Assembly (NCBI RefSeq): GCF_000002515.2
Contig: NC_006077.1
Location: 1-40,291 of the forward strand
Source: Kluyveromyces lactis
Lineage: Eukaryota > Ascomycota > Saccharomycetes > Saccharomycetales > Saccharomycetaceae
Direction of reading: 5' to 3'
DNA: 40,291 nucleotides
The notes beneath the pieces are model-generated. The model was given only the letters and a program-made list of their open reading frames with translations. It was not told the DNA's origin and did no database searches. Below, piece by piece: positions 9,205 through 20,164 of the stretch (position 1 is the stretch's first letter; each line of letters starts with the position of its first letter). A program made the translations under genes and the position numbers.

Positions 9205-12200
9205 ATAATTTGATCTTATATAGATGATAGTTTAATTAGTAATTAAATTTTATAAATTTAATCCTATTATTAGATTTTAGTATAAAATAAACTATAATTA
9301 TCTCTTTAAAACTACTTCGTATTTATATGCATTCAATACTTATTATTTATTAATTTAGCTTTCCTACAATGATTAATATATATTATATATATATAATATA
9401 TATATATATAAAAATATAAACTAATATTAATTATAATTAATCAATAGGTACACCATAGATTAATTCATTTTGATCCTTGCGTACTAAAAATGAGATTTAA
9501 ATTGATAATATTCCCTATAGAAGATAGAAACCATACTGATTCACATCGTATTTAACCCAACTCACGTTACCTTTTAATTGACGAACAGTCAAACCCTTCC
9601 TAGCACTTACAACCAGGAGGATAGGTAGAGTCGACATCGAGGTGGCAAACATAACTTACAATATCTACTCTTTCGTTATATTACCCTGTTCAATTTTGTT
9701 TTATAATTATTTTTAATTAATTATTTCAATATATTACTATATTGTTCAGACTATGTCATTATTAAATAATATATAATATTATCTAATATTGGGCACTCGT
9801 GGATAAATTATTGTTAACCTAACTCATTATCTAGTCGTTGAACGTTCTTATAAAATATTTATTATAATAATAATAAATCTAGCCCCGGAGGGCATCGTCC
9901 GACCGTATGGTCGGACGAGCCGTCCGGGGAGGTTATTATAAGCTTCGCTGCAAATTGTCCATATTATTAATAAATAATAATATTAGGAGTTTCTTGCAAT
10001 TCACCCAATTTACTCCCCGCCTTTTACTAAAGTAAAAGGCGAGGATAATTATATATATATATATTTTTATATATTTATTATATATATATATAATGGGACA
10101 AATATTTTATCCCTAGCGTAACTTTTATTCGTTATCAATAACCATTACAATCAGTGTTATTTGTTCATTATGCCATACTTACGTACTTGTTTCACTTGTA
10201 AGTGTTACAATTGTTGCACAGTTATACCATTATATTAATTTAATATAGTTTTATATTATTGTTTTCATGACAATTTTACTGTACATAATTTTTTCTATTA
10301 TTTACCTTATTTATATTATAAATAAAATAATATAAATATGGATATTTATAATTATTATATATAATTTATAATTTTACTAAAATAATATTATAAAATATAT
10401 ATGGACTTATTCAGATACTTTTGCTGAAAATGACGCCCCATCAAAACTACCAATTAGAGATTGTTTCTTTAATTATATATATATATTATAAAAAAGTATA
10501 ATATATATATATAATAATATTTAAGAATATTATATCTATTAAATATATTATATAAAGATAAGAATTATTATAAATATATATATAAATATATATATTATGA
10601 TATTTAGATAAGTATTTCATTTGAATATAATCTATTACTTAATATACTGAACAAAATATATAATAATTCGATCTATCTAATTACAGTAAAGCTGCAAAGG
10701 GTCTTTTCGTCTTACTACAGGTACACAGCATCTTCACTGCGATTTCAATTTCACTTAGCTTAAAGGGGAGACAGTTGTTGTATCATTACGTCATTCATGC
10801 AGGACCACAATTATTGGCCTAGGAATTTCGCTACCTTAGAACCCTCATAATAAGGCTGCTATTTACTTAAATTTAATTATATATATCATAATAATAATAT
10901 AATTTATGAATTAAGCATGGAGCAGAGTTCACACCTTATACTATAACTTAACGTTTTTGCAAAGTGCGGTGTTTTTAGTAAACAGTTGGACAACCTTGTT
11001 TTTATTACTCTTTTTTGACTAACGTTAGAGCTATTTTTGCCGAGTTCCTTCCCTTTAATTATCTAATTCACCTTCATATTCTCTACTAACATACCAGAGT
11101 CGGTATACATTACGGTATCTTATATACCCCGCCCAACTCTTATAAAGAGTTGGGCGGGAAAACATACTATTTCTTGATTTTTATTAGTTTATATATATAT
11201 AATAAAAATATGTATATTTATTAGAATTATCCTATCGTATTATATATTTATATTCATATATTACTTAAGGGCCGTACTTTTATTGTTAAACCTTATGCTT
11301 TAGGTGAAAAGGATTATACCTTTTTTTCGTTACTCATGTCAGCATTCTCTATTTAATTAATTTATATATATTTATAATTAAAATATATATATTATTCATT
11401 AAATGTTCCACTACCATATTATTATATTAAATATTATATAATAATATATAGATATTCAGTTAGATAATTATAAATTAAGATCCGTTATATTATTTATTTA
11501 CATAATTATTAAAAAAAAGTAATAATTATGGTTTTAAATATTATTATTATATATAGATCAGTGCATTGTTACATGTTCATTAAAAAATGGTTATTGTCAA
11601 ACCCATTAACTGATTGTATTATAATATTTAAATATTTATTTCACTTATTATCTAATTTAGAACTTTATATCTTATTCAGGGCTGTTTCCCTTTAGACTAT
11701 TCACCTTATCGCGTATAGTCTGACTCCTTATATTTTATTAATAAACATTTCGAGATTAAATACCTTTGATAAAATAACAATTATTCCCCAAATAATATTT
11801 ATAGCTGTACCATTCTTTATTATTTTATTAAATAATAATATTAAAAATTATAAGGGCTATACTAACATATATTTCGTGGAAAACCAGCTATTTGCGAACC
11901 AGATTTGTCTTTCACCGCTTAACACAACTCATCAGATGATATTGCAACATCAACCTGTTCGACCGTTTCCGTCTGGTCATATTAAGATCGTCCGCTTTCG
12001 GGTCAATTAATATTAACTAATTATTTATATATAAAAATATATATAAATTATATATACAATGTTTATATTCAAATTATTTATAATAATTTAATTATTATTT
12101 TGCTAATACTAATTACTTGCTGACCCATTATACAAAAGGTACGTTATTAATATATTAATATATATTTATAACTGCTTATAAAATAACCAATTACTTATTT

Positions 12201-12561
12201 TCCCTTACGGTACTTAATTTGCTTATTAATAATATTTAGTCTTAGAACTAGTTTGTCCTATATTCTTACATAATATGTTTACATAATACTTAACTTATTA
12301 TATATAATAATATATATATAATTTGACTATATTATTTTCTCTCACCAATACTCATAATATCTCTGTTGATTTATATTCTTTAAGTTACTTAGATGTTTCA
12401 GTTCACTTAATTTATATTTTATTAGGTTTACCTTAGGTTTTAAAAATATATATATAAAATATATATTTTATTAGTAACCTATTATTATTAATAGCTTTTA
12501 TAATCCTTGATTATCTCTTTAAATCTATATAAGAAATATTTCAAATTATATTTATTTAATT
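9205..12561 (-). rRNA. rnl: Large subunit ribosomal RNA (21S)
   Basis: Yeast 21S landmarks are readable on the minus strand: AGTGAACTGAAACATCTAAG near the 5' end (about 12410-12390), GGACCTGCATGAATGACG-like peptidyl-transferase segments around 10800, CGCTAGGGAT/AACAGGGTAATATA split by the intron (10109 and 9690), GATGTCGACTCTACCTATCC at about 9638-9619, and TACGAAGTAGTTTTAAAGAG near the 3' end. The 5' end is placed at the promoter's start base. The 3' end is placed where ATCTATATAAG (about 9213-9223) can pair with CTTATATAGAT near the 5' end to close the terminal helix. About 2.94 kb without the intron. A GC hairpin (11127-11158, CCCGCCCAACTC) sits in a variable region. The exact ends are estimates. 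Confidence 0.93.
9691..10108 (-). mobile_element. ORF-less omega group I intron in the large rRNA gene
   Basis: This 418-base intron is inserted exactly at the omega site: exon TAGGGAT, intron, then AACAGGGTAAT. It has the omega core (GGGTGAATTGCAAGAAACTC, GGACAATTTGCAGCGAAGC, CGTTCAACGACTAGATAATG, GACATAGTCTGAAC) and ends in G. GTCCC near its start can pair with the exon GGGAT. In S. cerevisiae this intron holds the I-SceI gene; here that place has only a short hairpin. GC elements lie at 9882-9929 (CGGACG family) and 10015-10044. Confidence 0.93.
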
Positions 12562-12569
12562 ACTTATAT
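12561..12569 (-). promoter_or_regulatory. Promoter of the large rRNA gene (ATATAAGTA)
   Basis: Exact yeast mitochondrial nonanucleotide on the minus strand. The first homologous rRNA bases (TTTGAAATATTTC) follow within about 20 bases, matching the known arrangement in which rRNA starts at the promoter's last A. Confidence 0.85.
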
Positions 12570-14195
12570 TATTTATATTATATATTATATATATATATTT
12601 AAATTAACCCCGCGGACTTATCCCAATAAGGTGTATACCGGGGATAAGTCCGCGGGAGAAGAGATTATATTATTATTTATATCCCCTGCAAATATATACT
12701 ATATTTTCCTACCTATCACACTCATATGGTACGCAGATATTGAAAGAATAATATTCATTTCTCCCCCCTTTACACGTAAAATCTACTATATAATTATTAT
12801 GCCAACCCCGCGGCTCCACCCCCCCCCCTTTAAGGGGTGGGTGGAGCCGCGGGGAATATTTAATATATAATATACTTATTATATTAATACATATAAATAT
12901 TATAATAATAATAATTAGAATAATAATAATTAGAATAACGGCTCTCATCCTACTTTTGTAGGATGAGAGCCGAGGAGAATGATATATTCCCCGCGGATTC
13001 CTTTGAATCTGCGGGGTTAATTATATCAATATTTTAGATCTATATAAAATATATATCTTACTAACAAATTCCCTGCAAATGCGACTCACCCGACCCTTTA
13101 TGAGGGTCTGGTGATGTTGCGCAGGGTTTAGATATTTTATATATAATAATATATATTATATTATAATACAATATATTATAATATATGGTTAGGGGTCCCC
13201 CCAATTTATATATCATATAAATTGGGGGGGGAGAATAAATATATATAATTTATAATTTGTGAGGGTTACTAATTATATAATATAAAATTTATTATATATT
13301 TCTATATATAATAGTAATAATAATAGATAAAATTAGTTAGCCCGCGAATACCAGATGGGGGTATTCGCGGGCAATACTTAATAATATTCTTTAATTATAT
13401 TATATATAATATAATTATATATTAAAAATAAAAAAAAAAAAAAATAGAATTATTATTATAGATATGTCCCCCCCCCCATCACCATTAATATGGTGATGGG
13501 GGGGGATGAAGAATTACTTATTATCTTTTTATTTTATTAGATATATAAAATATGTTATAAATTATCTTTTTCCCCCCCCAACCCATAACATGGGTTGGGG
13601 GGGGAAAAGAATCCCATAATATATATATATTATATCCCCATCTTCCTCCCTGTCGCACACATATGGTGCGTAGGGAGGGGGTAGCATAGAATGGATGGAA
13701 ATCATATATTTAGTATTACTATATATATCTAAAAATATATTTATATTGTATATATAACTTTAGTATATATATAAATATATTATTTTTATATAAATTACAA
13801 TATATTAGTTATATAAGGGGGTATTCCCGATTTTCATAGCATGGAAATCGGGAATTTCATATAATTATAGATATGTATACCCAATCTCATAGCATGAGAT
13901 TGGGTAATTATTTTTTTTTATTATATACTCTTTACCTATCTTTAAGGGATTACTATTATATTTAGATATAATTAATAAAAATAATATTATTATTAATATT
14001 TACCCCCCCCCCCCAATTCCGGCCCTCTCTACGACTTACTTACGTCGTGGAGGATATAAGCCGGAATTGGGGATTATATAATTTAAGAATTTACCCAATG
14101 TGTATAGTATGCACATTGGGGAATATATATATATATAATATAATTATATATTATATACTAATTATAGATATTATTGAATATTATTATTTATCTTT
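12570..14195. repeat. Spacer of 1.6 kb with many hairpins
   Basis: No gene is seen; the small open frames here run through GC clusters. Elements lie at about 12607-12655, 12707-12755 (degenerate CTGTCGCACAC family, ending GGTACGCAGATATTGAA), 12805-12854, 12940-12975, 12986-13016, 13070-13125 (CTGCAAATGCGAC family), 13194-13233, 13340-13371, 13467-13505, 13572-13604, 13643-13680 (CTGTCGCACAC family), 13829-13855, 13880-13904, 14002-14071 and 14096-14120. Those at 13572, 13829, 13880 and 14096 share an AT-(AGC/AAC/AGT)-AT loop. Confidence 0.7.
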
Positions 14196-14262
14196 ATTCA
14201 GATAGGATAGATTCGAACGTCGGTTCCATAGGAACCAAGGTTCGTAATCCATCCTATATATT
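14196..14262 (-). pseudogene. tRNA-Pro 3' fragment with an inverted copy
   Basis: The last 20-odd bases of tRNA-Pro (TTCGAATCTATCCTATCTGA) plus flank are repeated exactly here, 81 bp downstream of the gene. Instead of an upstream tRNA half, the fragment runs into GGAACC-loop-GGTTCC and then a near-copy of itself in reverse (GGATGGATTACGAAC). The whole is a hairpin of about 50 bases. No D arm or proper anticodon arm is present, so it is not a working tRNA by eye. Confidence 0.6.
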
Positions 14263-14283
14263 TATATTATTATTTTAATTTAT

Positions 14284-14355
14284 TCAGATAGGATAGATTC
14301 GAACTAACTAACTCTTTCTCCCAAAGAAAGCGCCTAACCCTTCGGCCTCTATCTG
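14284..14355 (-). tRNA. trnP: tRNA-Pro(UGG)
   Basis: Acceptor CAGATAG pairs with CTATCTG. Anticodon stem CTTTC/GAAAG with loop TTTGGGA (TGG). It lies next to the RNase P RNA gene, as in Saccharomyces. Confidence 0.95.
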
Positions 14356-14357
14356 TT

Positions 14358-14520
14358 ATTATATAAGCATATTTATATTATTTATTTCAATCAAATATAT
14401 ATTATATATTTTATTATTAATTAATTAATATTTATATATATCAAATATATATTATATATTATTATTTATGATTATTTATATTAATTATATTATATTAATA
14501 ATATGACTTCCTATATATAT
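14358..14520 (-). ncRNA. rpm1: Mitochondrial RNase P RNA, very short and AU-rich
   Basis: This is the RNA subunit of the enzyme that trims tRNA 5' leaders. Between tRNA-fMet and tRNA-Pro, the position of RPM1 in Saccharomyces, the minus strand has AGGAAGTCATA near the 5' side (about 14511-14501) and TATGCTTATA near the 3' side (about 14371-14361). These match the two conserved blocks of mitochondrial RNase P RNAs. AAGTCATA can pair with TATGCTT with one bulged base, as expected for helix P4. The middle is almost pure A+T. The length (about 160 bases) is at the short end for the family. Ends are estimates. Confidence 0.75.
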
Positions 14521-14544
14521 TATATATTATTATTATTATATAAT

Positions 14545-14616
14545 TAGCAATAATACGAGTTGAACGTATATGTTTAGGTCATGAGCCTAATATGTTACCA
14601 ATTACATTATATTGCT
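14545..14616 (-). tRNA. trnM1: tRNA-fMet(CAU), initiator
   Basis: Acceptor AGCAATA pairs with TATTGCT. Anticodon stem TTAGG/CCTAA with loop CTCATGA (CAT). Strongly like the yeast mitochondrial initiator, and upstream of the RNase P RNA gene as in Saccharomyces. Confidence 0.94.
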
Positions 14617-14625
14617 ATAAATTGA

Positions 14626-14679
14626 CCCATTAACGTGGGTCATCCACACCCATATAAGGGTGGATGACCCGCGTGGGTA
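14626..14679. repeat. GC hairpin between tRNA-Cys and tRNA-fMet
   Basis: ACCCATTAACGTGGGTCATC pairs with GGATGACCCGCGTGGGT. A related element with the same GGGTCATC core is at 15663-15717. Confidence 0.75.
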
Positions 14680-14689
14680 GTATATATAT

Positions 14690-14762
14690 AAGAAATGAAG
14701 AGAATCGAACTCTAAATGTGTAGATTTGCAATCTAACAGTTTAACCTTTAAACAACATTTCC
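14690..14762 (-). tRNA. trnC: tRNA-Cys(GCA)
   Basis: Acceptor GGAAATG pairs with CATTTCT. The anticodon loop is TTGCAAA (GCA) on stem TTAGA/TCTAC; T arm AGAGTTCGATTCTCT. Confidence 0.92.
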
Positions 14763-15588
14763 TCTAACTTATATATATGTATTATATCAATATAATAAAT
14801 ATTATATCTATATTTCCAACCCGTATTATTATAATATGGGTCGGAAATGATGATAATTATTATTATTATTATTTATTATTTTTTATATTATATCAACCCC
14901 GCGGCTAATACCCTTAAAAGGTATTACCAGGAGAGAAGTCCGCGGGGGGACGTCCCTTAAAGGGTGTGGTAAATATATAGGGAATAATAATTACTTATAA
15001 TATATCCCGCCCCCATATTCAATTATATATGGGGGCGGGATTAACTATTATTATATTATTTTTATATTATCTATAATAGTTATATAATAAATATATTTAA
15101 TATAAATAATATAATTATATATGAATATATATATATATTTATATTCCCCGCGAACTCCCGATATTATCGGGAGTTCGCGGGGTTATATATTAATTATTAT
15201 ATATTTAATATTATAATTAATAATAGTTCCAATTGTACCAATAAATACGGAACCCCAAAGGAATATTATATAATCAGTTTTATATTATATATTAATATAT
15301 AATATACGTAAATTAGTATTATTATTAAATAATATATAATATATATATATTATACATATATTAGATAATTATAGATAATCCCCGCGGTATACATTATATG
15401 TATACCGCGGGGTAAGGTATTTATGTATTTTTACATATATATTATACATATATTAAAAGTAAAAATTATTATATACGAATATTAGATATATTAATATTTT
15501 AAATACCCATCCCCCCATCCATTAACAATGGATGGGGATGGGTATTTATTTTATTATTAATATATATTTTTATATATAAAATAATAAA
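14763..15588. repeat. Spacer with hairpins between tRNA-Trp and tRNA-Cys
   Basis: It contains a promoter motif at 14992-15000 and hairpins at about 14817-14850, 14895-14946, 15006-15040, 15145-15182, 15380-15412 and 15505-15543. The block at 14990-15182 is largely repeated at 18040-18300 (same AT flanks and CCCGCCCCCATATTCAAT-type hairpin). No gene is seen. Confidence 0.7.
14992..15000 (-). promoter_or_regulatory. Possible promoter for tRNA-Cys, tRNA-fMet, rpm1 and tRNA-Pro (TTATAAGTA)
   Basis: Promoter variant on the minus strand, 230 bases before tRNA-Cys, the first gene of this group. The distance is long for a tRNA unit, so this is tentative. Confidence 0.4.
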
Positions 15589-15659
15589 CAAGGACAAAGA
15601 GACTTGAACTCCTAATGATTGATTTGAAATCAATAGTTTTACCATTAAACTATATCCTC
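15589..15659 (-). tRNA. trnW: tRNA-Trp(UCA)
   Basis: Anticodon loop TTTCAAA (TCA) on stem TTGAT/ATCAA; acceptor GAGGATA pairs with TGTCCTT. It reads TGA as well as TGG, which explains the in-frame TGA codons in all protein genes. It lies downstream of the small rRNA and is probably cotranscribed with it. Confidence 0.95.
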
Positions 15660-15870
15660 TTTACCCGCGCTAATGGGTCATCTACCCCCATATAGGGGGT
15701 GGATGAACCCGCGCGGGGAGTATATAATAATTATTATTATTATTAATTCCTACCCAACCTTCCTCACCTTCAATATCTGCGCACCATGTGTGCAACAGGA
15801 AGGTGAGCATGTTATGGGTTGGGGGGATATAATTATTAAATTACCCATAATATTGGGTAGAATAAAAAAA
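15660..15870. repeat. Two GC elements between small rRNA and tRNA-Trp
   Basis: A GGGTCATC hairpin lies at 15663-15717, and a large CTGTCGCACAC-family element at about 15755-15827 has TTCAATATCTGCGCACCATG in one arm. No gene is seen. Confidence 0.7.
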
Positions 15871-17556
15871 AAGTGAATATTTAAGATATTAATAAGCCCA
15901 CCGCAGGTTCCCCTACGGTAACTGTATTTCAACTTCGCATTAATTCGTAATATTTCTTCTATATAAATAATTATATTAAATAATTATATATAAAATAAGA
16001 TATATAATATAAATATAAATTTATATATTTGGAAAATATTATGTTTCAACGCGTGATGAGTGATTAGTGCGAAACAGTTAAAGTATTCACCGTAACATAC
16101 TAATTTACGTATTACTAGCAATTCTTTTTTCATAATATCGAATTTCAGATATTAATTCATATTATATATAATATATAAATATATTAAAGATTTAAATGTT
16201 TTATACTATTAATTTATTATTTATTTTTAATAATTATATATAGTTTTGTTATCATTTAATTATAGCACGTCTATAGCCCATATTATTAGGATCATCATGA
16301 TTTGTCTTAATTCCTTTCATATTAAATCTATTAGATTTAAAATATTATATATAATTTATAAATATATATATGGAGATTTGTTCGTTCATGAAACTAATCT
16401 AAAACTTTGCAGCACGAACTGAAGACAACGATGTAACGCCTGTAATTATTTATATGTATATATAAATAAATATACAAAATATGGTAAGGTTAGTCGGGGA
16501 TCATCGAATTAAATAACATGCTCCACTGCTTAAGTCTGTAACCGTCTATTGTCTTGAATTTCATTCTTGCGAACGTACTCTTCAGGCGGAACACTTACAT
16601 TTTCATTTTTATATTATTATATTATTTAATAATATATGGTGTTCATAGTTTACTGCTAGAACTACTCGGGTATCGAATCCGTATTGCTACTCTAGCCTTC
16701 GTTCCTCAATGTCAGTTAATTATTAATTAATATTTTCACATATACCAGTCTTATAATTATCATTATTATTTCATCTTTACTATTATAATTCTTTAATTAA
16801 TATTAATTAACTCTAATATATAATTAATATATATATAATTCTACGAACTCTTTAAGCCATTATGATTAACGCTAGCCCTCATTGTTTTACCGCAACTGCT
16901 GGCACAAATTTTGGTTAGGACTATTAAATATATACAATATATATAAAATAAATTATATATATTATATACACTAAATATAAATTTAGTAATTAATATCATT
17001 ATTTTAATTATTTATGAACTTTATTGTTAATCAATAATATTATAATTATTTATATTTATAAAAATAAATTATATATATTAATAGATAATATATCATTCTA
17101 ATAAGTAACTGGATCAATCTTTCGATCATTGTCCAATATTCCTCACTGCTGTATCATATAGATATTGACTATATTTCAAAGTCAACGTGATCGTTCTAAC
17201 TTTAATTATCGATTATGGATTGTCGACTAGGTATAACTTTTAATTTACCTACTATCATAAACCAATATTGGCTTGACTATAAACAATTATATTTAGGCCC
17301 CGCGGCCTTCTCTACGACGTTAGTCGTGGAGGAGCCGCGGGGAATATATAAATATAATCTTTATATTTATAATAATTATTTTTATTATAAATAATATAAA
17401 GCATTTAACTTTATTTATAGTTATAAATTCCAAATTTTACTCACGGGTACACTACATATTTATTATATGGATATATAATAAACGTTTAATTTGCATGTGT
17501 CATGTCCTTATTTAGCGTTTAATCTGAACCAACATCATGTTCTTCTTATTATTTTA
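15871..17556 (-). rRNA. rns: Small subunit ribosomal RNA (15S)
   Basis: Landmarks on the minus strand: CATGATGTTGGTTCAGATTA at the 5' side (about 17540), the 530-loop-like GTGCCAGCAGTTGCGGTAA (about 16905), CGTTCGCAAGAATGAAATTC (about 16576), and GGGGAACCTGCGGTGGGC just before the 3' end (about 15917-15897). The 3' end ATCTTAAATATTCAC matches the yeast 15S terminus. A GC cluster (17296-17341) lies in a 5'-domain variable region. The promoter lies about 46 bases before the estimated mature 5' end, consistent with the processed leader known for yeast 15S precursor. Confidence 0.94.
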
Positions 17557-17601
17557 TTCTTTTATATCTAATTATAATAATATTAAATATTATTATTATA
17601 T

Positions 17602-17610
17602 TACTTATAT
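17602..17610 (-). promoter_or_regulatory. Promoter of the small rRNA gene (ATATAAGTA)
   Basis: Exact nonanucleotide on the minus strand just upstream of the small rRNA. Its start base at 17602 leaves a short leader before the mature 5' end. Confidence 0.82.
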
Positions 17611-18732
17611 ATTATATATAATAATTATATATATATATTAGAGATATTAAATATATAATCCCGCGCCTCATTAATATAATATTAATGAGGCGCGTTATAC
17701 CTCCGTTAGGAGATTATATCAACCCCGCGGAATACTCCCCTTTAAGGGGGAGTATTCCGCGGGGAATATTCTTATAAATAATATATATAATGAAGAAGAG
17801 TTATAAATAGTAATTATATGTATTCCAATCCATGCTATACTACCCCCCCTTCCTGTCGCACACACATGGTGCGACAGGAATATGGGGGGGGTTAATTATA
17901 TTTATTATATATATATAATACATATATATATAGAGAAAGATATACTCTCATCCATATATAATATATATGGATGGGGTCTAATAATATTTTTTTATTTTTA
18001 TTATTATATCAAATCCATAGGAAATATATAGAGAATAATAATTACTAATAATATATCCCGCCCCATATTCAATTGAATATGGGGCGGGATTAATAATTAT
18101 TCTATAAGCCCCCCGCGGCTCACCCAACCATACGGTTGGGTGATGCCGCGGGGGGGGAGCATATTTATATTATCTATAATAGTTATATAATATATATCCT
18201 TAATATTTATTATTTTATTTTTATAAATATAATTATATATGAATATATATTTATATTCCCCGCGAATCACCCCCCTTTAGGGGGGGTGATTCGCGGGGTT
18301 ATATATTAATTATTATATATTTAATATTATAATTAATAATAGTTATATTTATATAATATAAATTCCCCGGACGCCTCGTCCGACCCTACGGTCGGACGAT
18401 GGCGTCCGGGGTTAATATCTTATTTCCCCGACCATATCAATGATATGGTCGGGGTAGATAAAGATATACTTATTATATATGTAATTAATACTAATTATAT
18501 AGTATTATATAGTAAGTTTTATCAATTTCTCCACCCCCTTAAAGGAGAATATATAAATTCCCCGGACGCCTCGTCCGACCGTAGGGTCGGACGATGGCGT
18601 CCGGGGTTAATATTTATATTATAAATTATATATTTATTCCGCGATTCCTTAATAGAAACCGCGGAATAATTTTTGCGTGGGTCTATTAATATTAATATAC
18701 TATATTAGTATTATTATTAAATAATATATATA

Positions 18733-18818
18733 TCACCCCCCATGGAGGGGGGAGGGGGGGGGGGGAAGCGAAAACCCCCAAACAAACGCCCGGTCTAGAG
18801 CGGGGGGGTACGGGGGGA
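18733..18818. repeat. Non-palindromic G-rich block
   Basis: Unlike the other GC clusters this one is strand-biased: GGAGGGGGGAGGGG and a longer G run, then AAGCGAAAACCCCCAAACAA, CGCCCGGTCTAGAGCGG and more G runs. I do not recognise it. It could form a G-quadruplex, or it could be a sequencing error zone. Confidence 0.4.
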
Positions 18819-20152
18819 GTATATTATTATTTTATAAATATATATATATAATAAAGAAGTATTTATAATATTGATATATACCACAATTTCTTCCCCGGAC
18901 GCCTCGTCCGACCGTACGGTCGGACGATGGCGTCCGGGGTTTATATAATTATTAATTTATTAATTATATAATATATTATATTATAATTATATTGTAATAT
19001 TAATATATAAAATTTATATATCCTCTTAAAGTGGTTAACATTATAATGATTTACCCCGCGATATTACCATAAATATGGTAATATCGCGGGGATTATAATA
19101 TATCTTATTCGTATAATTTTTATATTAAATATATATACATATATATTCAATTTATATTAGTCTTTATTAGTCCCCCCCCGCGGCTCACCCAACCCTACGG
19201 TTGGGTGATGCCGCGGGGGGAAGATGAATATTAATATAATGATTTATCCCGCGATATTACCATATTTATGGTAATATCGCGGGGATTATAATATATATAT
19301 TTTATATATAATATAAATACATATATTAATTATATATTTATTATTTTATTATATATATAGGTATATATAATATTAATAGTGCCAAAGAATACCGAATAAT
19401 ATGATAATAGATATAATATATACCCAGCCATAATATAGCATATTATGGCTGGGTAATTAATTATAGATATATTTCCCGATTAGCATAGCATGCTAATCGG
19501 GAAGTTATTTTTATAATACTATAAGCGTAGTATATCATAGAAAGGAAGGAGTATATAATCCCGCGGATCATTATGATCCGCGAGAAAACGTGATTTTCTA
19601 ATTATACTGATAATATTAATATATAAAATTATATATTATAATTATATAATATATTATATATGTTTTAGTAACCCCGCGGCTCCTCCCCTTTAAAGGGATT
19701 ACTAGGAGACCGCGGGGAAAATATTAAATAATATTATTTAATATTATTTAATTAATAATAATTTATTTTAAAGTTACATACCCCGCGGCTCGTTTCCGGG
19801 ATATCCCGGAAACGAGACCGCGGGGAATTATAAAATAATATAAACCCCGGGAAAAATATATATAATAATGTTTTTTCATATATTCTACCTTCTATATATT
19901 AATATTACTCCTTTGGGACTATTATTATAATAATATTCACCCTGATAAAAATCAGGGTTCGCGGAATTAAAAACATTGGAATATTTTTAATATAATAAAA
20001 ATATAATTAATTATTATTATATACCATAGGAATAAAATTATATATTATATGTAATATGTAATCCCGCGGTATACTTTATATGTATACCGCGGGGGGGGGA
20101 GAGATATAATTTATAAATTTTATTTAATATAATATATATATTAAATAAAAAA

Positions 20153-20164
20153 AAGAATATTGAA
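20153..20164 (-). promoter_or_regulatory. Extra dodecamer-like motif downstream of cob
   Basis: TTCAATATTCTT on the minus strand with flanks like those after atp6 (AATTATTTCAATATTC). It is about 500 bases beyond the cob stop codon. Either a duplicated atp6 3' flank or a second end for the cob transcript. Confidence 0.35.

Noticed and set aside
12631-12948. Overlapping frames on both strands through GC clusters
   Set aside because: They are read through hairpins in a spacer, with no homology, promoter or 3' motif.
13192-13233. GGGGTCCCCCC-AATTTATAT as a possible ori/rep element
   Set aside because: It recalls part of the S. cerevisiae ori GC clusters, but there is no promoter beside it and no A/B/C cluster order; it fits the general hairpin population.
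14196-14262. A possible tRNA-Arg(ACG) in the hairpin near tRNA-Pro
   Set aside because: The bases TTACGAA occur, but no anticodon stem, D arm or full acceptor can be drawn; better explained as a tRNA-Pro fragment with an inverted copy.
15673-15932. Frames on both strands next to the small rRNA 3' end
   Set aside because: They overlap the rRNA 3' end or GC hairpins; composition-driven.
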